From the NCBI RefSeq assembly GCF_040939455.1, contig NC_134113.1, positions 12,262,501 to 12,326,500 of the forward strand: a DNA stretch of 64,000 nucleotides, in the 5' to 3' direction. The notes beneath the pieces are model-generated. The model saw nothing but the letters and a program-made list of their open reading frames with translations, ran no database searches and was not told the DNA's origin. Below, one piece after another: positions 9,796-21,835 of this stretch. The position numbers were made by a program, and so were the translations under genes. Every line of letters starts with the position of its first letter. The first letter of the stretch is position 1. This DNA comes from Microcebus murinus. Lineage: Eukaryota > Chordata > Mammalia > Primates > Cheirogaleidae.

Positions 9796-11589
9796 TGAGC
9801 CACGAAGCGAAGCATCTGTCACGGTTTTCAGTTTTAGAGCGTTTCATACTGCTAAGGGGTTTTCTGGACTCACTTGAAGAACCCATCAGTGAAGGGAAAC
9901 ACGATCACTAGGTTCCCGGGAGTTCCTGATGCTTCTAATTCAATTGCACGTTTAGTCTCGACAGCCTCTCTAGGCACCTGGAAAAGAGTCTCCCCGAGGG
10001 GCGAGCCTGTCCCCGTCGAGTCGAGTCGCAGACTCTGGCCGGCATGCGAACAGCGGGGTCCAGGGGTGCCCGCTGGGCTGGAGGCGCCTGCGAGACATCG
10101 AGGGGGCGTCGCACGGGCTGGAACCCAGGAGGGCAGGCGCCAGGGACGTGGGGGACCAGCTCGGACTCGGAATGGAAAGGCGGGGGTGCACGGGGTCACA
10201 GAGGCGAGCATGGGCAGGTGCGGGGGTGAGAGGGCAGGGGACAGGGCCTGGGCGGCAGCACTGGAATGTCACACTTAGAGGTGGCGGGGGTGGCCCTGGG
10301 AGAGAGCCTGAGGAGTGGCCAGGCTGCAGGGGACACCGGGGAGCCGGAGCCACCGAGGGAGAGGAGGGGGCTGGGGCTGGAGGAAGGAGGGAGGAGCCGC
10401 CCAGGCAGCGTGCAGTCCGGCAGGCTGTGCTGGCGTCCAGCAGCGGGAAGGGCACCCGTGACCTTTCCGAAAACCATCAGCCAGACGGGCATGGGCTGGA
10501 GAGGGCAAGGAGGGGAGGAAAGACGGTCGTTGGGATGCTGAGCGGTTCTGCTGAGAAGCCACTGGAAAACCTGGGCAGTCCTTGGAGGAGCCCAGGGCGT
10601 GAGGTCTCTACCTCGGTCTCCGTCTGTCTGTCTCTCTCTGTCTCTGAGCATGTCTCTCCCCGCAGGTGCGGAGCTCAGCTCTCCTCTGTGTGCTCACCCA
10701 CAGAGACAGAGACACGATGATGCAGGGACCCGAGGGCGAAGCCTCTAGAAGGCGGCGGGAAGCACTGGCCCTCCCTGCAGGGAAGCACTGGCCCTCCCTG
10801 CAGCCCAGGCTGTCGTGGGAGGCGCGTGGGGGCAGGGCACCTGTGTCAGCGGCCCCTGAAACAGGAGGGCGGATGAAAGCAATCAATGCGTGTAAGGCCC
10901 CGGCTCCGTGCTGGCCCGTGGAAGGCTCCCGAGCAGAGCCTGCTCCCTCCATCTGCTGCCTGGGAGGCCTGTGGAGGAGGCGTCTCACCAGGAGCCCGCA
11001 GATGGCTCACGTCCTGGGGCCTCCCGTTGGCAGGATGAGCCTGACACGCCTGCGACACCCACCCTCTCCCACCCTCCCTGCTTATTCTGGGACTCGCTCT
11101 CCTCCCTCCCCCTTCCCCACCTGCAGGGCACCCCCACACACACACCAGTCACTGTCTGGGGCCACGAGGGGGGCCCCAGCTCCCCCAAGGGCAGCGCTGG
11201 CGGGGTCTGGTCGCGGCTTCCGAGCGGCTGGCGTCTCCCTGTGCGGCTGTTACAAAGCTGGCAGATTGCCGGCGGCCGGAAAGGCCGGGTGGCCGGGCCT
11301 GCAGGCAGAGGGACAGAGCCAAAGGAACAAAGAAATCAAAACACGCCGATAGTCTTTAATTAAACCAAGTCTGAAGGCCCACCATGAGAAGGACCACACT
11401 GGCTGTCCGAAAATCCGAGTGGCATCGCGGGTAATCGCGGTCCCAGAGAAGAGAACGCAGGCTTCTGAGAATCCCAGAGCTACCCCAGAGCCATCTCCGA
11501 GTCACAGAATCTTAGAGAAACACCCTTTGACGGTGCTAGGGCCGCCGAAATCCTTCAAATCACAGAGCCTCAGATCCCCAAAGGGTAAA
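9796..11589. other. GC-rich intergenic sequence with minor repeats
   Basis: It holds a pyrimidine tract (about 10611-10664) and a 24-bp tandem duplication (gggaagcactggccctccct... twice, about 10757-10804). No gene is supported, although a splice-acceptor-like cag follows the tract. Confidence 0.45.
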
Positions 11590-11760
11590 AGGCAGTGTGG
11601 TCTAACGGTTTAAAAAAGGGACTGGATTCAAATCCTGTCTTCGTCACAGCTTAGATGTGTGACCTTGGGCGAGTAACTGACCTTCTCTGTGTTTCAGTTT
11701 TCCTTACCATAAAATCAGAGTAGGGCTGTTGTGAGAATTCTGTGAATGCTGTTTCCTCAT
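11590..11760 (+). repeat. MIR, plus
   Basis: It reads tgtgaccttgggcgagtaac then tctgtgtttcagttttcctt. Confidence 0.85.
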
Positions 11761-12149
11761 GCCCTTAAGCCAATATATCTTAGAAGCAGAGTCTTCCAGG
11801 GGTCTTGACTCGAACTACTTGTTGCATCTCTTATAGAGCATTCCCAGCAGATTCCTGTCACCTCTGAAGCAGAGTTCACAAAACAGCCAGTTCCACTTGT
11901 ATTACTGAGTAGCTCTGATTGAGCGCGGCTGTCCTCCTAGGGGCGTGCACCCATCCTGGGACCAGCAGTGCCCTGCATTTTTGCTCCCTCGCTCCCGCAG
12001 GGCAGATGTGCATGAGTGAAACGGATCTTCAGTGCTGGCAAGCTGCGCGGGGAAGGGCTCCGAGCTCCAGCCAAGTCTTGCCGACGGGGCTATTACACCG
12101 CGCAGGGAGGCCTTCCATGCCAGACACGTAAGACCATCGCGCATTCTCT

Positions 12150-12290
12150 CACCCGTGCGCGCAGCAGTGCCAGGCTCCGATCCAGGTGCTGGGGCAACGG
12201 TGGGCAGATCCAAGGTCCTCGCAGTTAGGAAGCTCACAGCCTCAGGTGCCAGTTAAACAAGCAGCAGCACTGAGGTGAGAAAGGACTAAG
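12150..12290 (-). repeat. L2 fragment, minus
   Basis: It reads gtgccaggctccgatccagg then ttaggaagctcacagcctca. Confidence 0.6.
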
Positions 12291-12344
12291 AGGGGCAGCC
12301 CAGGGCGTCTGGGTGCACCCCAGGTTCTGGGGTGAGGTCAGAGA

Positions 12345-12424
12345 GGAGGGCTAAGTTCTATTCCCTTCTAGTTTTCTATGTAATCGTGAACACATTTCTT
12401 AACCTCTCTGAACCTTGCATTCCC
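12345..12424 (+). repeat. MIR fragment, plus
   Basis: It reads cacatttcttaacctctctg then aaccttgcattcccaaatg. Confidence 0.6.
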
Positions 12425-12438
12425 AAATGACCAGGGGG

Positions 12439-12616
12439 AGGCTGGGCACGGTGCCTCTCGCCTGTAATACTAGCACCCTGGGAGGCCGAGGCAGGAGGAT
12501 GGCTTGAGACCAGGAGTTGGAGGTTGCTGTGAGCTAGGCTGACGCCACGGCACTCTACTCCGGGTGACAGAAGGAGACTCTGTCTCAAAAATAAAAAACA
12601 AACAAACAAACAAACA
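12439..12616 (+). mobile_element. Short (internally deleted) Alu SINE, plus
   Basis: The Alu left-arm head joins directly to the strepsirrhine right-arm end (gctgtgagctaggctgacgc). It has a caaa-type tail and a perfect 14-bp target duplication aaatgaccaggggg at 12425-12438 and 12617-12630. Confidence 0.95.
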
Positions 12617-12639
12617 AAATGACCAGGGGGAAAAAAATC

Positions 12640-13319
12640 CTAGGACTAAGAAAAGTAGCCCGGCCTGTCCCACAGGCCGGGGAGGGTCCGAGAGACAGCA
12701 GAGCAGGCACTGAGTTGTCTGCCCTCTTCCCAGGAGCAGAGCCTCTTGGCTTGAACTGCACACCGCCCAGGAGCCGAATCCCAACTGGTTTAAGGCGATC
12801 GTGGCAGTATCTGTCTTTAGCCCTGCACTGGTCTGGAGTGGGCACATGGTCCAGTTCAGAGTGATAACAATATAAAGAACACACTCCAGAGGGGGTGTGG
12901 GGAGTGGCAGTGCGATTCAAGATGAAGATTTTCATCCCTGATGGAAGGGAAAGCCAAGTGAAGAGAAGGCTCCTTTGCTCCCATCCTCCCTCCCTATTTT
13001 GAACACTGTGTGAGCACGTGGTGCCTGGAGCTGTAGCAGCTATTTTGTGACCATGAGGCGTCAAGCTTGAGCATAAGCACCAACATGCTGAGGGTGGCCA
13101 GAGTGGAAGGGTTAAAAGAACCAGGGTGATGATGACATTGTTACGCTGCAGAATCAACATTAGGACAAGCTACATCGCATATATTGCTAAGTGAACAATA
13201 GATATCCTTATAGGTCAAGCTGCTGATAGTTGGGTTTTCTGTTATCACAGCTCAACATCCTTTCTTTACTTTCCCAGTTTCTATTCAACCTTCCTAAGCC
13301 AGGTAAGCTTATCTCCTTC
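12640..13319. other. Unassigned intergenic sequence
   Basis: Nothing recognisable; moderate GC. Confidence 0.4.
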
Positions 13320-13845
13320 ATACAGTCATTCAACAAATGTTTGCTGACTATCGACAAATATTTATTGAGCACCCGTATGGCCCCTGCTCCGTTTTAGGTG
13401 TCAGCCTAGTGGGAGAGAGACAAAAATAACGAATAAACTGGTTACAAATCGTGGTGAGTTTTATACATTAAACAGCGGGGTGCTGAAATAAAGGATGAAC
13501 CCTTTGACAGAGCAGTCAAGGAAGGCTTCTCTGAGGAGGTGACACGTAAGCAGAGACCTGAACGAGCACGGAGTGCAGGGTGGGGAGATTGCCAGGCAGT
13601 GGGGACGCGCTGGGCAAAGGTCCCAAGGTGGAGATAGCTCAGCGTGTTTGGGCGACCGCAGGAGCCCATGCGGCGGACAGTGGAGAGCGAGGAGAGCACG
13701 GTGACACTCGCTCCAGGAGATGGGGCGAAGGCAGAGCCAGATCGTACGGCAGGACCGGCAGGACCAGGAGTTTGGGTTCTATTTCAGGGGCCGCCACCAA
13801 GAGGGTTTAAGCCGGGAAGTGGCACGGTCTGACTTGTGTTAAGAA
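13320..13845 (-). repeat. Long L2 fragment, minus
   Basis: It begins with the reversed terminus (tcattcaacaaatgtttgct, aaatatttattgagcaccc) and continues through reversed body phrases (aggaaggcttctctgaggag) for over 500 bases. Confidence 0.8.
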
Positions 13846-14819
13846 CATGCCTGCACCTGCCACGCAGGGAATGAGCCTCCCGGACCCTCCCTGGGCTCCC
13901 CCTGCCCTCTCCTGTTTCCGTCCTCTGCAGATCTGCTGCCACTCCTCCGGCCACGTCCACCCTTCCTGACCCTCAGCACCCGGCTCGGTGGCCGACGCAG
14001 TCCCTCCCAGGCGCCCTGCCGGGACCCAGGGCCAGCAGCCTCACAGCTCGCTCCAGGGAGTGGCGATGGGCCTGCACCCCTGGCCACACACGGCAGGCAG
14101 GGGGAGCGGGGCCACCAGGAACCAGCACCAGGTCTGGGTCTGCTCAGGGTTTTATGACTGCGCCTGTGTCCAGGAAGGGGCGAGCCAGGCGCTTCTGTCC
14201 CCTGTTAATGTCACCCAGCTGGGCTTCTCCTTCCTGCCTTGGCTGCCCTCTGCCTCCTCTAACTCCCCCTTCTTGGACACAGGCTGGCTGTCCCAGGGCA
14301 GAGGGAAGGAGGACAGAAAAGGACTTGCTCCTTATCTCAGAAAGCAGCACTGAGACCCCTCACGTCTCCACCAGCCTTCGGGCTTTGGGGGAGAGGAGAC
14401 CCCGCCACCTCCCAGAAGCGAGTGTCCCCGTTAGCAGCTGGCAGCCTCCGCCCTCGGGGCACACACAGCGTGTCTGCCGCCCCCGGGACACTGCGGTGAA
14501 TCAGCTGATGGGGCCCCAAGAGACAGAAATTTGGCTCAAAGCGTCCTGGTCTCTTCCCTCTGCACCTGGCCACGTCCTTCCTCCTGTGACGTTGGCTGCG
14601 TGGACCGTACGTCTCAAACGCCAAGTCTCAGCACCCTGGCACACCAGAGCCCTCAGAGATCAACCCGGGCCCGCTCAGTGCCCCAGGGAGACGGGTCACA
14701 CCCCGGCCAGTCGCCCTGGCTGAGCAGAGCCACGGTGCTCCTCGAGGGGACAGGTGGGGCCACAGAGCTGCGTGACTCCCTCCCAGAGTCTGAATCGGAC
14801 CCTTCTCACCCGGCACAGG
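13846..14819. other. GC-rich intergenic sequence, nothing recognised
   Basis: No repeat or gene is supported. Confidence 0.45.
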
Positions 14820-15015
14820 GTCTCCGGGTGGGCAGAGTCGTGGTTAAGGGCTCGGGCCCCAAGCCAGGCTGCCCGGGTGGGAATCTCAGCTCCCCCACGC
14901 ACTAGAAGGCCATCGTAGGCATGTGCCTCAGTTTCCACCTCCCGAAGTAGAGATGACAATAGGACCTACTTCCGGGGTTAGAACTGGGCCTGCCCCACCC
15001 TAAGTGCTCAGAGGG
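14820..15015 (+). repeat. MIR, plus
   Basis: It reads cgtggttaagggctcgggcc then gtgcctcagtttccacctcc. Confidence 0.8.
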
Positions 15016-15361
15016 CGGCGGCCGCTGTCGCTGTTTGCCACTGCGGCGCCTCAAGCCGGGAAGGGCAGTCCCCACTCAAGGCCACCCAGCCAGTCCGCTG
15101 CAGGGGCAGCCGGTCCGAGCTTCAGACCAGCGCTCCGTCCCTGAGCTCAGCGAGGCGTGGGATGTTTGCAGACACTTGTTCACCGCTTTGGGGGAAGCGT
15201 TCTCAAGGCATCCAGCCGCCACCTGAGGCATCAACAGACTCACAGCATCTCCCCGAGGCCGCACGCAGACTAAATCCCAGACGGACACTGAAGTGCGTAT
15301 GTCCACATAGTCACAGAAACGCTGAGATACTGACCATCACGGGAGCACATGCATGTGTACC

Positions 15362-15398
15362 TGTGTACACGCACGTGCGCGCACACATACACACACGT
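15362..15398. repeat. Perfect alternating pyrimidine-purine tract (Z-DNA prone)
   Basis: Thirty-seven bases alternate without a break, mixing TG/CA and CG steps (tgtgtacacgcacgtgcgcg and onward). Confidence 0.85.
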
Positions 15399-15831
15399 CG
15401 CACATGCGCTCTGCACCCCCAGGACCCAGGCCTTCTCCCAGACCCCACCTCCGGCTCTGCTCTTTCCATCCCCCTCCTCCTCCCCTCCCTCTCCCTCCCC
15501 ACACGCGTATTCATGGCTATTTCCCCAAAGTCCCCAGCCTGTCACTTGAATGGGGGCTGATGTTGGCAGCTCCAGCTGCCAGCCGGAAACCAAACTCGTT
15601 TGCAGCAGTGTCCTGGCCCACCTGGGTCGCCGGCGGCCAGGGGTGGGGGTTTAGTGGGAGCAGCTCTGAGCTAGGGCCTCCCACAGGGGCTTCCTCCTCC
15701 CCGCTGTCCCCCCCAGTTCCCTCAGAATGCCCCAGCCCAGGGCAGCGGGGGCTCCGGGCAGCCCTGGAGGGTAGGGAAGCTCAGCAAGACTCGTTCTCTG
15801 GAGCCCACATGTTGTATGAAAGATCAACCCT

Positions 15832-16148
15832 GGCTGAGAGCGGTGGCTCACACCTGTAATCCCAGCACTCTGGGAGGCCGAGGCAGAGGGGCAGGCAGGG
15901 GGGGATCGTTCGAGCCCAGGAGTCCAAGACCAGCTTGGGCAATGTACCAAGACCCCATCTCTACAAACACATTAAAAAGTTAGCCAGGTGTGGTGGCACA
16001 TGCCTATAGTCCCAGCTACTCGGGAGGCTGAGGCAGGAGGATCACCTGAGCCTAGGGGTTGGAGGCTGCAGTGAGCTACGATGACACCGCTGTGCCTCAG
16101 TCTGGGTGACAGAGCGAGACCCTGTCTTAAAAAAAAATAAAATAAAAT
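15832..16148 (+). mobile_element. Full-length AluJ-like SINE, plus
   Basis: This is a two-arm Alu with a taaaataaaa tail and target duplication aaagatcaaccct / aaagatcaatcct (15819-15831, 16149-16161). It lacks the strepsirrhine linker, so it is an old copy. Confidence 0.95.
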
Positions 16149-16194
16149 AAAGATCAATCCTCAGAGTCCTGCAGCAGCAGGGCTGGAAGGCCCC

Positions 16195-16310
16195 TCCTAG
16201 CCCTCTAACCCAGCTCCTGCCTTTCACAGACGGGAGACCGAGCCTCGGAGAGGGGACGGGATTTGCCCAGGGTCACAGAGCAGAGCCTGCTGGAAGCCGG
16301 GCCCTCGGCC
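16195..16310 (-). repeat. MIR-like fragment, minus
   Basis: It reads acgggagaccgagcctcgga then gggatttgcccagggtcaca. Confidence 0.65.
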
Positions 16311-17399
16311 CCTCCTTGGATCTGTCCTCGCCCTCATTCTGAGGGTCACAGGGCCCATGACAACCTGCCCGGGCACCAGCCCTTTCCCCGCCACCCCTCC
16401 CGGCCTCACGTGGGGCGCAGGCTGTGACTGCCCAGGTGGCTCTCTGTGACAGTCTCCAGAGTCAGAAACCTTCCCAGAGCCCGTCAGGAACCCTCAGCGA
16501 CTTGCTCCCCCTTCCTTCCTGTTTATTCAGTCCCTTGGCAAAACGCCCCCACCCCCCACCTCGTGCAGGGGGAGAACTTACGGGAGAAGGAAGAGGGAAG
16601 TGGGAAGAGAAGTGGGGGGCTAGGGGTGGGGAGGGAGAGCGAGGGAGAGGGGCCATGCAGGACAGAACAGCCAGCACACGCGCTATGTGACAGAGAAAGA
16701 GACAAGAGTGAGCCAGCGCTGGCTCTGGATGAGGGGCCGCTTGGCAAGGACCTACCTGTCCAGGGGAGGACCCCCCCGCCGACAGTCCTCGGCTTGGCGA
16801 GGGGGTCCAGGGTTCTGGGCCACTCCAGGGAGACTGGCAGCTGGAGATGCTGCCAGGTAACCTCCTGCCCTCCTCGGGGTCCCCCTGGAGAGGCGGCGCG
16901 TGTATTCAGCAAGGGCTCTATGAATGCTGCCTGGACACCAGGCGGGAAACATCTGGGTCCCTGGGCGCTCGCCTGGCCCTCTGACAGATGGGGCACCTGG
17001 CTTGAGCAGGATGGACCTGTTCCCCGAGCCTTGGTTTCCCCTCTATCCCGTGGGGGAAAGACTGTCGGTGGCTGAGGTGCCCACTAGCGCCAACAGCCCA
17101 GGGGTCTGTGGCTCTGACGGCCACCTGGTTATAGGTCATCTCGGAACATTAGCCTTGACCTCCTCCCCCGACTCCTGGGCCCATACTTGGAGGACAAGGG
17201 GTCCCCGACATTTCGTGTTCCCGTGGCCACCCCTGCCTCCTGGGGGCCTGATGTCCGGACAGCGTCACCCCACTCCTGAAACTCAGCCCGAGCACGGGGG
17301 CTGGACTGGAGGTTTCCGGGAGACAGACCTGGGAGGACAGGCACCGACCGTGATGTCACATGCCTCCCCATGCACGGGAGAGGTGACATCACACCCGCA
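16311..17399. other. GC-rich intergenic sequence
   Basis: Only a weak MIR-core resemblance is seen near 17020-17060 (ccttggtttcccctctatcc). Confidence 0.45.
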
Positions 17400-17545
17400 A
17401 TACACGTGGGGGAGGGGGTGGAACCACTCACCCAAGTCCATAGTCCTTGGAGCTGGTGATGGGGACCAGGACCTTGTTAACCTGTTCCCTCCACCTTTGG
17501 GCATGTTTGCTAATTTCCATAATAAAACGCCAAATAATAGCAAAA
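17400..17545 (+). repeat. Old L1-like 3' end, plus
   Basis: The end caccttt...tgtttgctaatttccataat then aaaacgcc resembles the 3' end shared by old L1M elements; a similar end occurs at 36770-36905. Confidence 0.4.
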
Positions 17546-17936
17546 ATTAAAAATGTTCCTTTCTGAGCTGCCTGTGGAGTGCGCAGTGGGGAGTCAAAGA
17601 AACAACCCTTGCTCAAAGGATGTAACAACACCCAAAGGATATGACGATACCCACCGGCGAGGCTTGGAGGAGCTATTTCTCTGGAGTTTGCAGAGGTGCG
17701 CGCAGCAGCACGAGGGACCAGGGAAACACTGTTTCTTTCTGGCCTGTTTACAAAACCTCGCTCCATCCTCAAGTGCGGTTACTTGGCTACTTCAAGGGTT
17801 TAGAACTGTTCTGAGTGTGTATTTCACACTCTGCACTAATGAGCACGTCTTGATCGTGTCTTTATCTCTGTCGTGTGTGTTGCTTTACTCCTGTTTCAAT
17901 TAAGTGTGTCCACAGAATTGCTAACTTACTATTTTT

Positions 17937-17990
17937 ATTTTTATTTTTTATTTTATTTTATTTTTCTTTATAATCAAATGTGGGGTGAAA
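17937..17990 (-). mobile_element. Tiny retroposed insertion with 16-bp target duplication
   Basis: The sequence ctaacttactattttt is exactly duplicated at 17921-17936 and 17991-18006. Read on the minus strand, the insert is about 20 bases of unique sequence (ttcaccccacatttgattat) followed by an A-rich tail, the signature of a severely 5'-truncated L1-driven insertion. Confidence 0.75.
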
Positions 17991-18409
17991 CTAACTTACT
18001 ATTTTTGAAAGGGGAAAAGCAAGAGTCATTTTGGTCAAATAAATCTTTTCACTAAGTTAAAAACGAATCCCCCCACCCCATCCCCCCTGCCACCTACCCA
18101 CCCGCCTCCTTCTCTGCCCTTCCCTTCCCCCCAGCGGGCTGGCCCCTTCCCTCAGCTCCTGCCACATACCCAGGCCTGTCACCCCCAGGCTGGACAAGCC
18201 CTCGCCAAAGACTGGACCCTCCCCAAGGAGAGTCACGGGGCCAGGACCAGGCCGGGGATGGAGGAGGCGGGTCACAGTGAGTCCGGACCTGCTCAGCCCC
18301 TGTAGAGAAATGTCTTGCACCCCCCCCCCACCGTGGGAGCAATTGCGACGGGAGCAGTTTGGGGACCAGGCCCTCCCATCCCATGTGATCTTGCCCGGGG
18401 AGACTGAGC

Positions 18410-18540
18410 CCCTGTCCTGGTGCCGGGCTCAGTTTTCATTCCCAGCTCAACTAGCTGGGTGACTCTGGGCAGGTGACATAACCAGAACCTCCATTTTCTC
18501 GGCTATTAAATGGGCACAGTCATTGTACCGCTTATAGTCC
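18410..18540 (+). repeat. MIR, plus
   Basis: It reads gctgggtgactctgggcagg then ctccattttctcggctatta. Confidence 0.75.
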
Positions 18541-18964
18541 TGGACACAGGACACAGGGACGGCACAGCGGTGGCCATTCTTAAGATGATACCAGTGATGT
18601 GTTTGCCCGCAAGATGCTGCGGTCAAGCAAGGCAGCAGACGAGTCCCTGGCCTCTCTTGCTGCTGCCCCGGAGCCTCTGGGACAGTGTGATGGAAGGGCC
18701 ACCAACCTGCCTGCCAGGCGTAGAGTGACCCACACGTGCAAAGGCCGGGAGGAGAGCGGACACAGCACAACCAAAGGATAGCAGGACGCCCCTCTCTGGA
18801 GCGTCTGACCCTCCCCGGGATCCTCCAAGGGAGCTGGGAAATGGCCAGAGGTGCCAGCCCTGTGTCACTGGGAGAATAAAAAGTGGCATGTCCTGGTCAT
18901 CTCCAACGAGAGGCCCTTAAGGAGATACTCTTGGGGAAGGAGGCAAAACACACACAGAAAACAC

Positions 18965-19065
18965 ACTGGGCCCTGAATCTGGAAGTCTGGGACCAGCTGC
19001 TGAGTGACCTTGGACAAGTCACCCAACCTCTCTGGACCTCCACTTCATCTCTGCCATGTGTGTGG
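18965..19065 (+). repeat. MIR, plus
   Basis: It reads gagtgaccttggacaagtca then cctctctggacctccacttc. Confidence 0.75.
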
Positions 19066-19369
19066 GCTGGAGGGAGGTGCTGGTCCATCTGATTGCCTCG
19101 CCGGCCTGGGAAACCCCGCCTTGTGGTCAGGAGAGGTTGTCCCGGGTCTCAGCTCATGTCACGTCCCAGATTCCTCCCTGTCCCCTGGGACTTGTGCGTG
19201 GGAATGCCAAGCCCAACCTTCCTCAAAGCCAGGGGTATTCCAAGCCGCCCCACCCCCCACCCGCCTGCAGCCCAAGGCACAGGCAGAAGCTGGCAGAGCC
19301 CACAGCCCCCGGAGGTGGAGGTGAGCACTGAAGTTGGTGGCGCGCCTGCTCCGTGCTCGTTCTTGGCAG

Positions 19370-19520
19370 GTATGGACTCTTTCCACCCTCACCACACCCT
19401 ATGAGGTAACCATCAATATTTTCATTTTATCTATAAGGAAACTGAGGTTCAGAGAGGTTAAGTCACTTGCTCAAGGGCACCCAGCCAGTGCGCGGCAGAG
19501 CCAGCATTCCAAGTCTCTGC
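19370..19520 (-). repeat. MIR, minus
   Basis: It reads aaggaaactgaggttcagag then cttgctcaagggcacccagc. Confidence 0.85.
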
Positions 19521-19774
19521 AAAGTCAGCCAGCAGCTTGTCCAGCGCGGTGACACTCTGAGGGCCAGAGGCCTCGACTCCTGACCCTGCAGCTTTGAGGT
19601 GGGGAGGGGCGGGAGACGTGAGGCTGAGAGTGTGGGGCTGTGCCAGGCAAAGGCTAATGCCCCGAGCGAGCGCAGCCCTGACCTGCAGAGATGGCAAGGA
19701 CGTGCCCTCCCGGCTCTTCCGAGAGCCGCCGTTGCCCTGGGCGCTGACGGAGGCAGCGGCCGCGCTCCACCTGC

Positions 19775-20030
19775 CAGCTCTGCGCTGGGCATCGCCACAG
19801 TGACCGACGCACGGTGCCTGCCCTCATGGGGCTCAGGGGCCGGGACAGGTCGGGGTGCACTGAGTGTCACGGCAGAGGGGCCTGGGGGCCGTGGGAACCC
19901 AGAGGAGGGGCTCCCAGGCCAATCTGGAAATCAGGGAAAGCTTCCTGGAGGAGGAGGAGTACACGGACAAGTGGCGCTTCAGTGGGCTCAGACAAGGGAA
20001 GGGCTGCTCTGCTCCACGCTACTGTCTCCC
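19775..20030 (-). repeat. L2 fragment, minus
   Basis: It reads gtgcctgccctcatggggct then tcagggaaagcttcctggag. Confidence 0.7.
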
Positions 20031-20161
20031 TAGGATCAGGACGGTGCCCACCCAAAGGCAGCTCCAGGAAAGAACGGCTGAAATGATTTGTTTAATTGGA
20101 AGCCCGTGACTGATGCCTTTAAGAATAATGCCAGGGCTTTGGGGTCAGGCCCTCCTGGAGG

Positions 20162-20354
20162 ACGGCGGCGGTGCAGGGGGCCGAGGTGGACGTGGAAGGC
20201 GGCACACTGAAGCTGAGCAAGAATGAGCTAAAGAGACGCCTGAAAGCTGAGAGGAAGGGGCAGAGAAGGAGGCCACGCAGGGGGAGCTCAGTGAGAAACC
20301 GCCGGGCCAGGCCGCCAGCCACCTGACGATGGTGTGGGCGTCGAGGAGGAGAGC
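20162..20354 (+). pseudogene. KARS1P: 5' fragment of a KARS1 (lysyl-tRNA synthetase) processed pseudogene
   Basis: From 20162 the reading frame gives AAVQGAEVDVEGGTLKLSK followed by NELKRRLKAE. I recognise this as the lysine-rich N-terminal extension of cytosolic lysyl-tRNA synthetase (human: AAVQ-AEV-V-G--KLSK then NELKRRLKAE), aligned without gaps for 30 codons. It is dead. The start codon is ACG, one base is missing near 20258-20259 (a GTA codon reduced to two bases), and about nine bases are missing in the alanine-rich stretch near 20315. Nucleotide similarity resumes after each break (GCAGAGAAGGAGGCC, GAGCTCAGTGAGAAA, GATGGTGTGGG) and is lost after about 20354. The cytosolic exon 1 to exon 3 junction lies just before ELKRR and no intron is present, so this came from spliced RNA. 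Only the 5' end is recognisable, which is odd for a retrocopy. Confidence 0.8.
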
Positions 20355-20489
20355 CGGGCGAACGCGAGTGCCCTGGGCCGCGGCGTGGCTCGGCACAGGA
20401 AGGCTTCTGACGAGGCTTATGGCAATGCCTTGGGACCAGTGGGTAGGGAGGGCCTGCCACTCCATCTGGTTAAGGGCACAGGCCGAGTG

Positions 20490-20817
<328 letters not shown>

Positions 20818-21099
20818 TGAATATTTTTTATATCACCCCCCCAACATGCATGTGGGAGAATCCTGTGCCCCTAAGTGAATCGGTCCTCCTTGGAACCGGC
20901 TGGGCCTTGTAGGGGCCCCAGAGAAAGTATCTCCCAGAAGATGGACTGGGGTTTACTTTAGACTGGGGTTGGCAAACTACGTTCCATAGGCCAAATTCTC
21001 CTCTCCACTTCCCCACTTCGTCCTCCCGTCCCTGGTTTTGTAAATAAAATTGTATTGGAATCTAAAATAAATAAATAAATAAAAATAATGCCAGGAAAG

Positions 21100-21740
21100 C
21101 TCTGCAGGTGCACAGGGCCTGCAGGGGTCATGTCACAACCTGCAGGCACTCACCTGGAGGAGAAAACTGCCTGGACCTGGGGGACCCCAGGGGGCAAAGG
21201 CAGGACTGATGGGCAGAGGCGCATTTGCCTACCAACAGCCAGTTCGCTTGGCCCCTGCTCACAGAGCTCGGGGCCAGGGTGGAGCATCGTGATGAACACG
21301 GGGCTGCAAATGAGTGTCTGAAGCCATTCACAGCCATTCTCCTTCACTCAGTCCTTCCCAGCCTGCTCTGCACTCACAGCGGCCATGTGACCCTGTTGTG
21401 GCCGATGGTATGTCTGCTGAGCAACTTCCAGAAAAGGTCTCGTGTCCTCCCCTCCCAAGGGAGCACCCCACCCACCCACTGCAGGGCTGGCACTGTCTTA
21501 CTTCCTTATGGGGATGATGGTGAGAGAACATGATGCTTGGCAGCTGTCTTGAGACCATGAGGCAACACAGCACATGCTGAAAAGCAAGTACTCAAGGCAG
21601 CCGAGTGTGGGATGGCAAAGTTGAGCGATTCTAAGGTACATCGTCGTTTTGACATTTTCACATCTTTGAGATCGAGATGTATCTTATGATAATCACTAGG
21701 TGTCAGAGTGTAATTAATTGGGTTTTTTTTTTTCAATCAA
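21100..21740. other. Unassigned intergenic sequence
   Basis: No gene is seen. The lower-GC stretch 21590-21735 may be a decayed repeat of unknown family. Confidence 0.4.
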
Positions 21741-21744
21741 TGGA

Positions 21745-21835
21745 GGCGCTTGGGGATTTGCCCAGTACCACGTAAAGCAATGGTTAGTGGAAGCAAGACT
21801 GCAACCAGATCTTTTCCACCTCAGCATGTAAGACA
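21745..21835 (-). repeat. MIR fragment, minus
   Basis: The resemblance is gatttgcccagtaccacgta then gactgcaaccagatcttttc. Confidence 0.5.

Noticed and set aside
10611..11352. Polypyrimidine tract plus cag followed by a 228-codon open frame, possible exon
   Set aside because: The translation is low-complexity in composition, matches nothing I know, and no partner donor or exon is seen.
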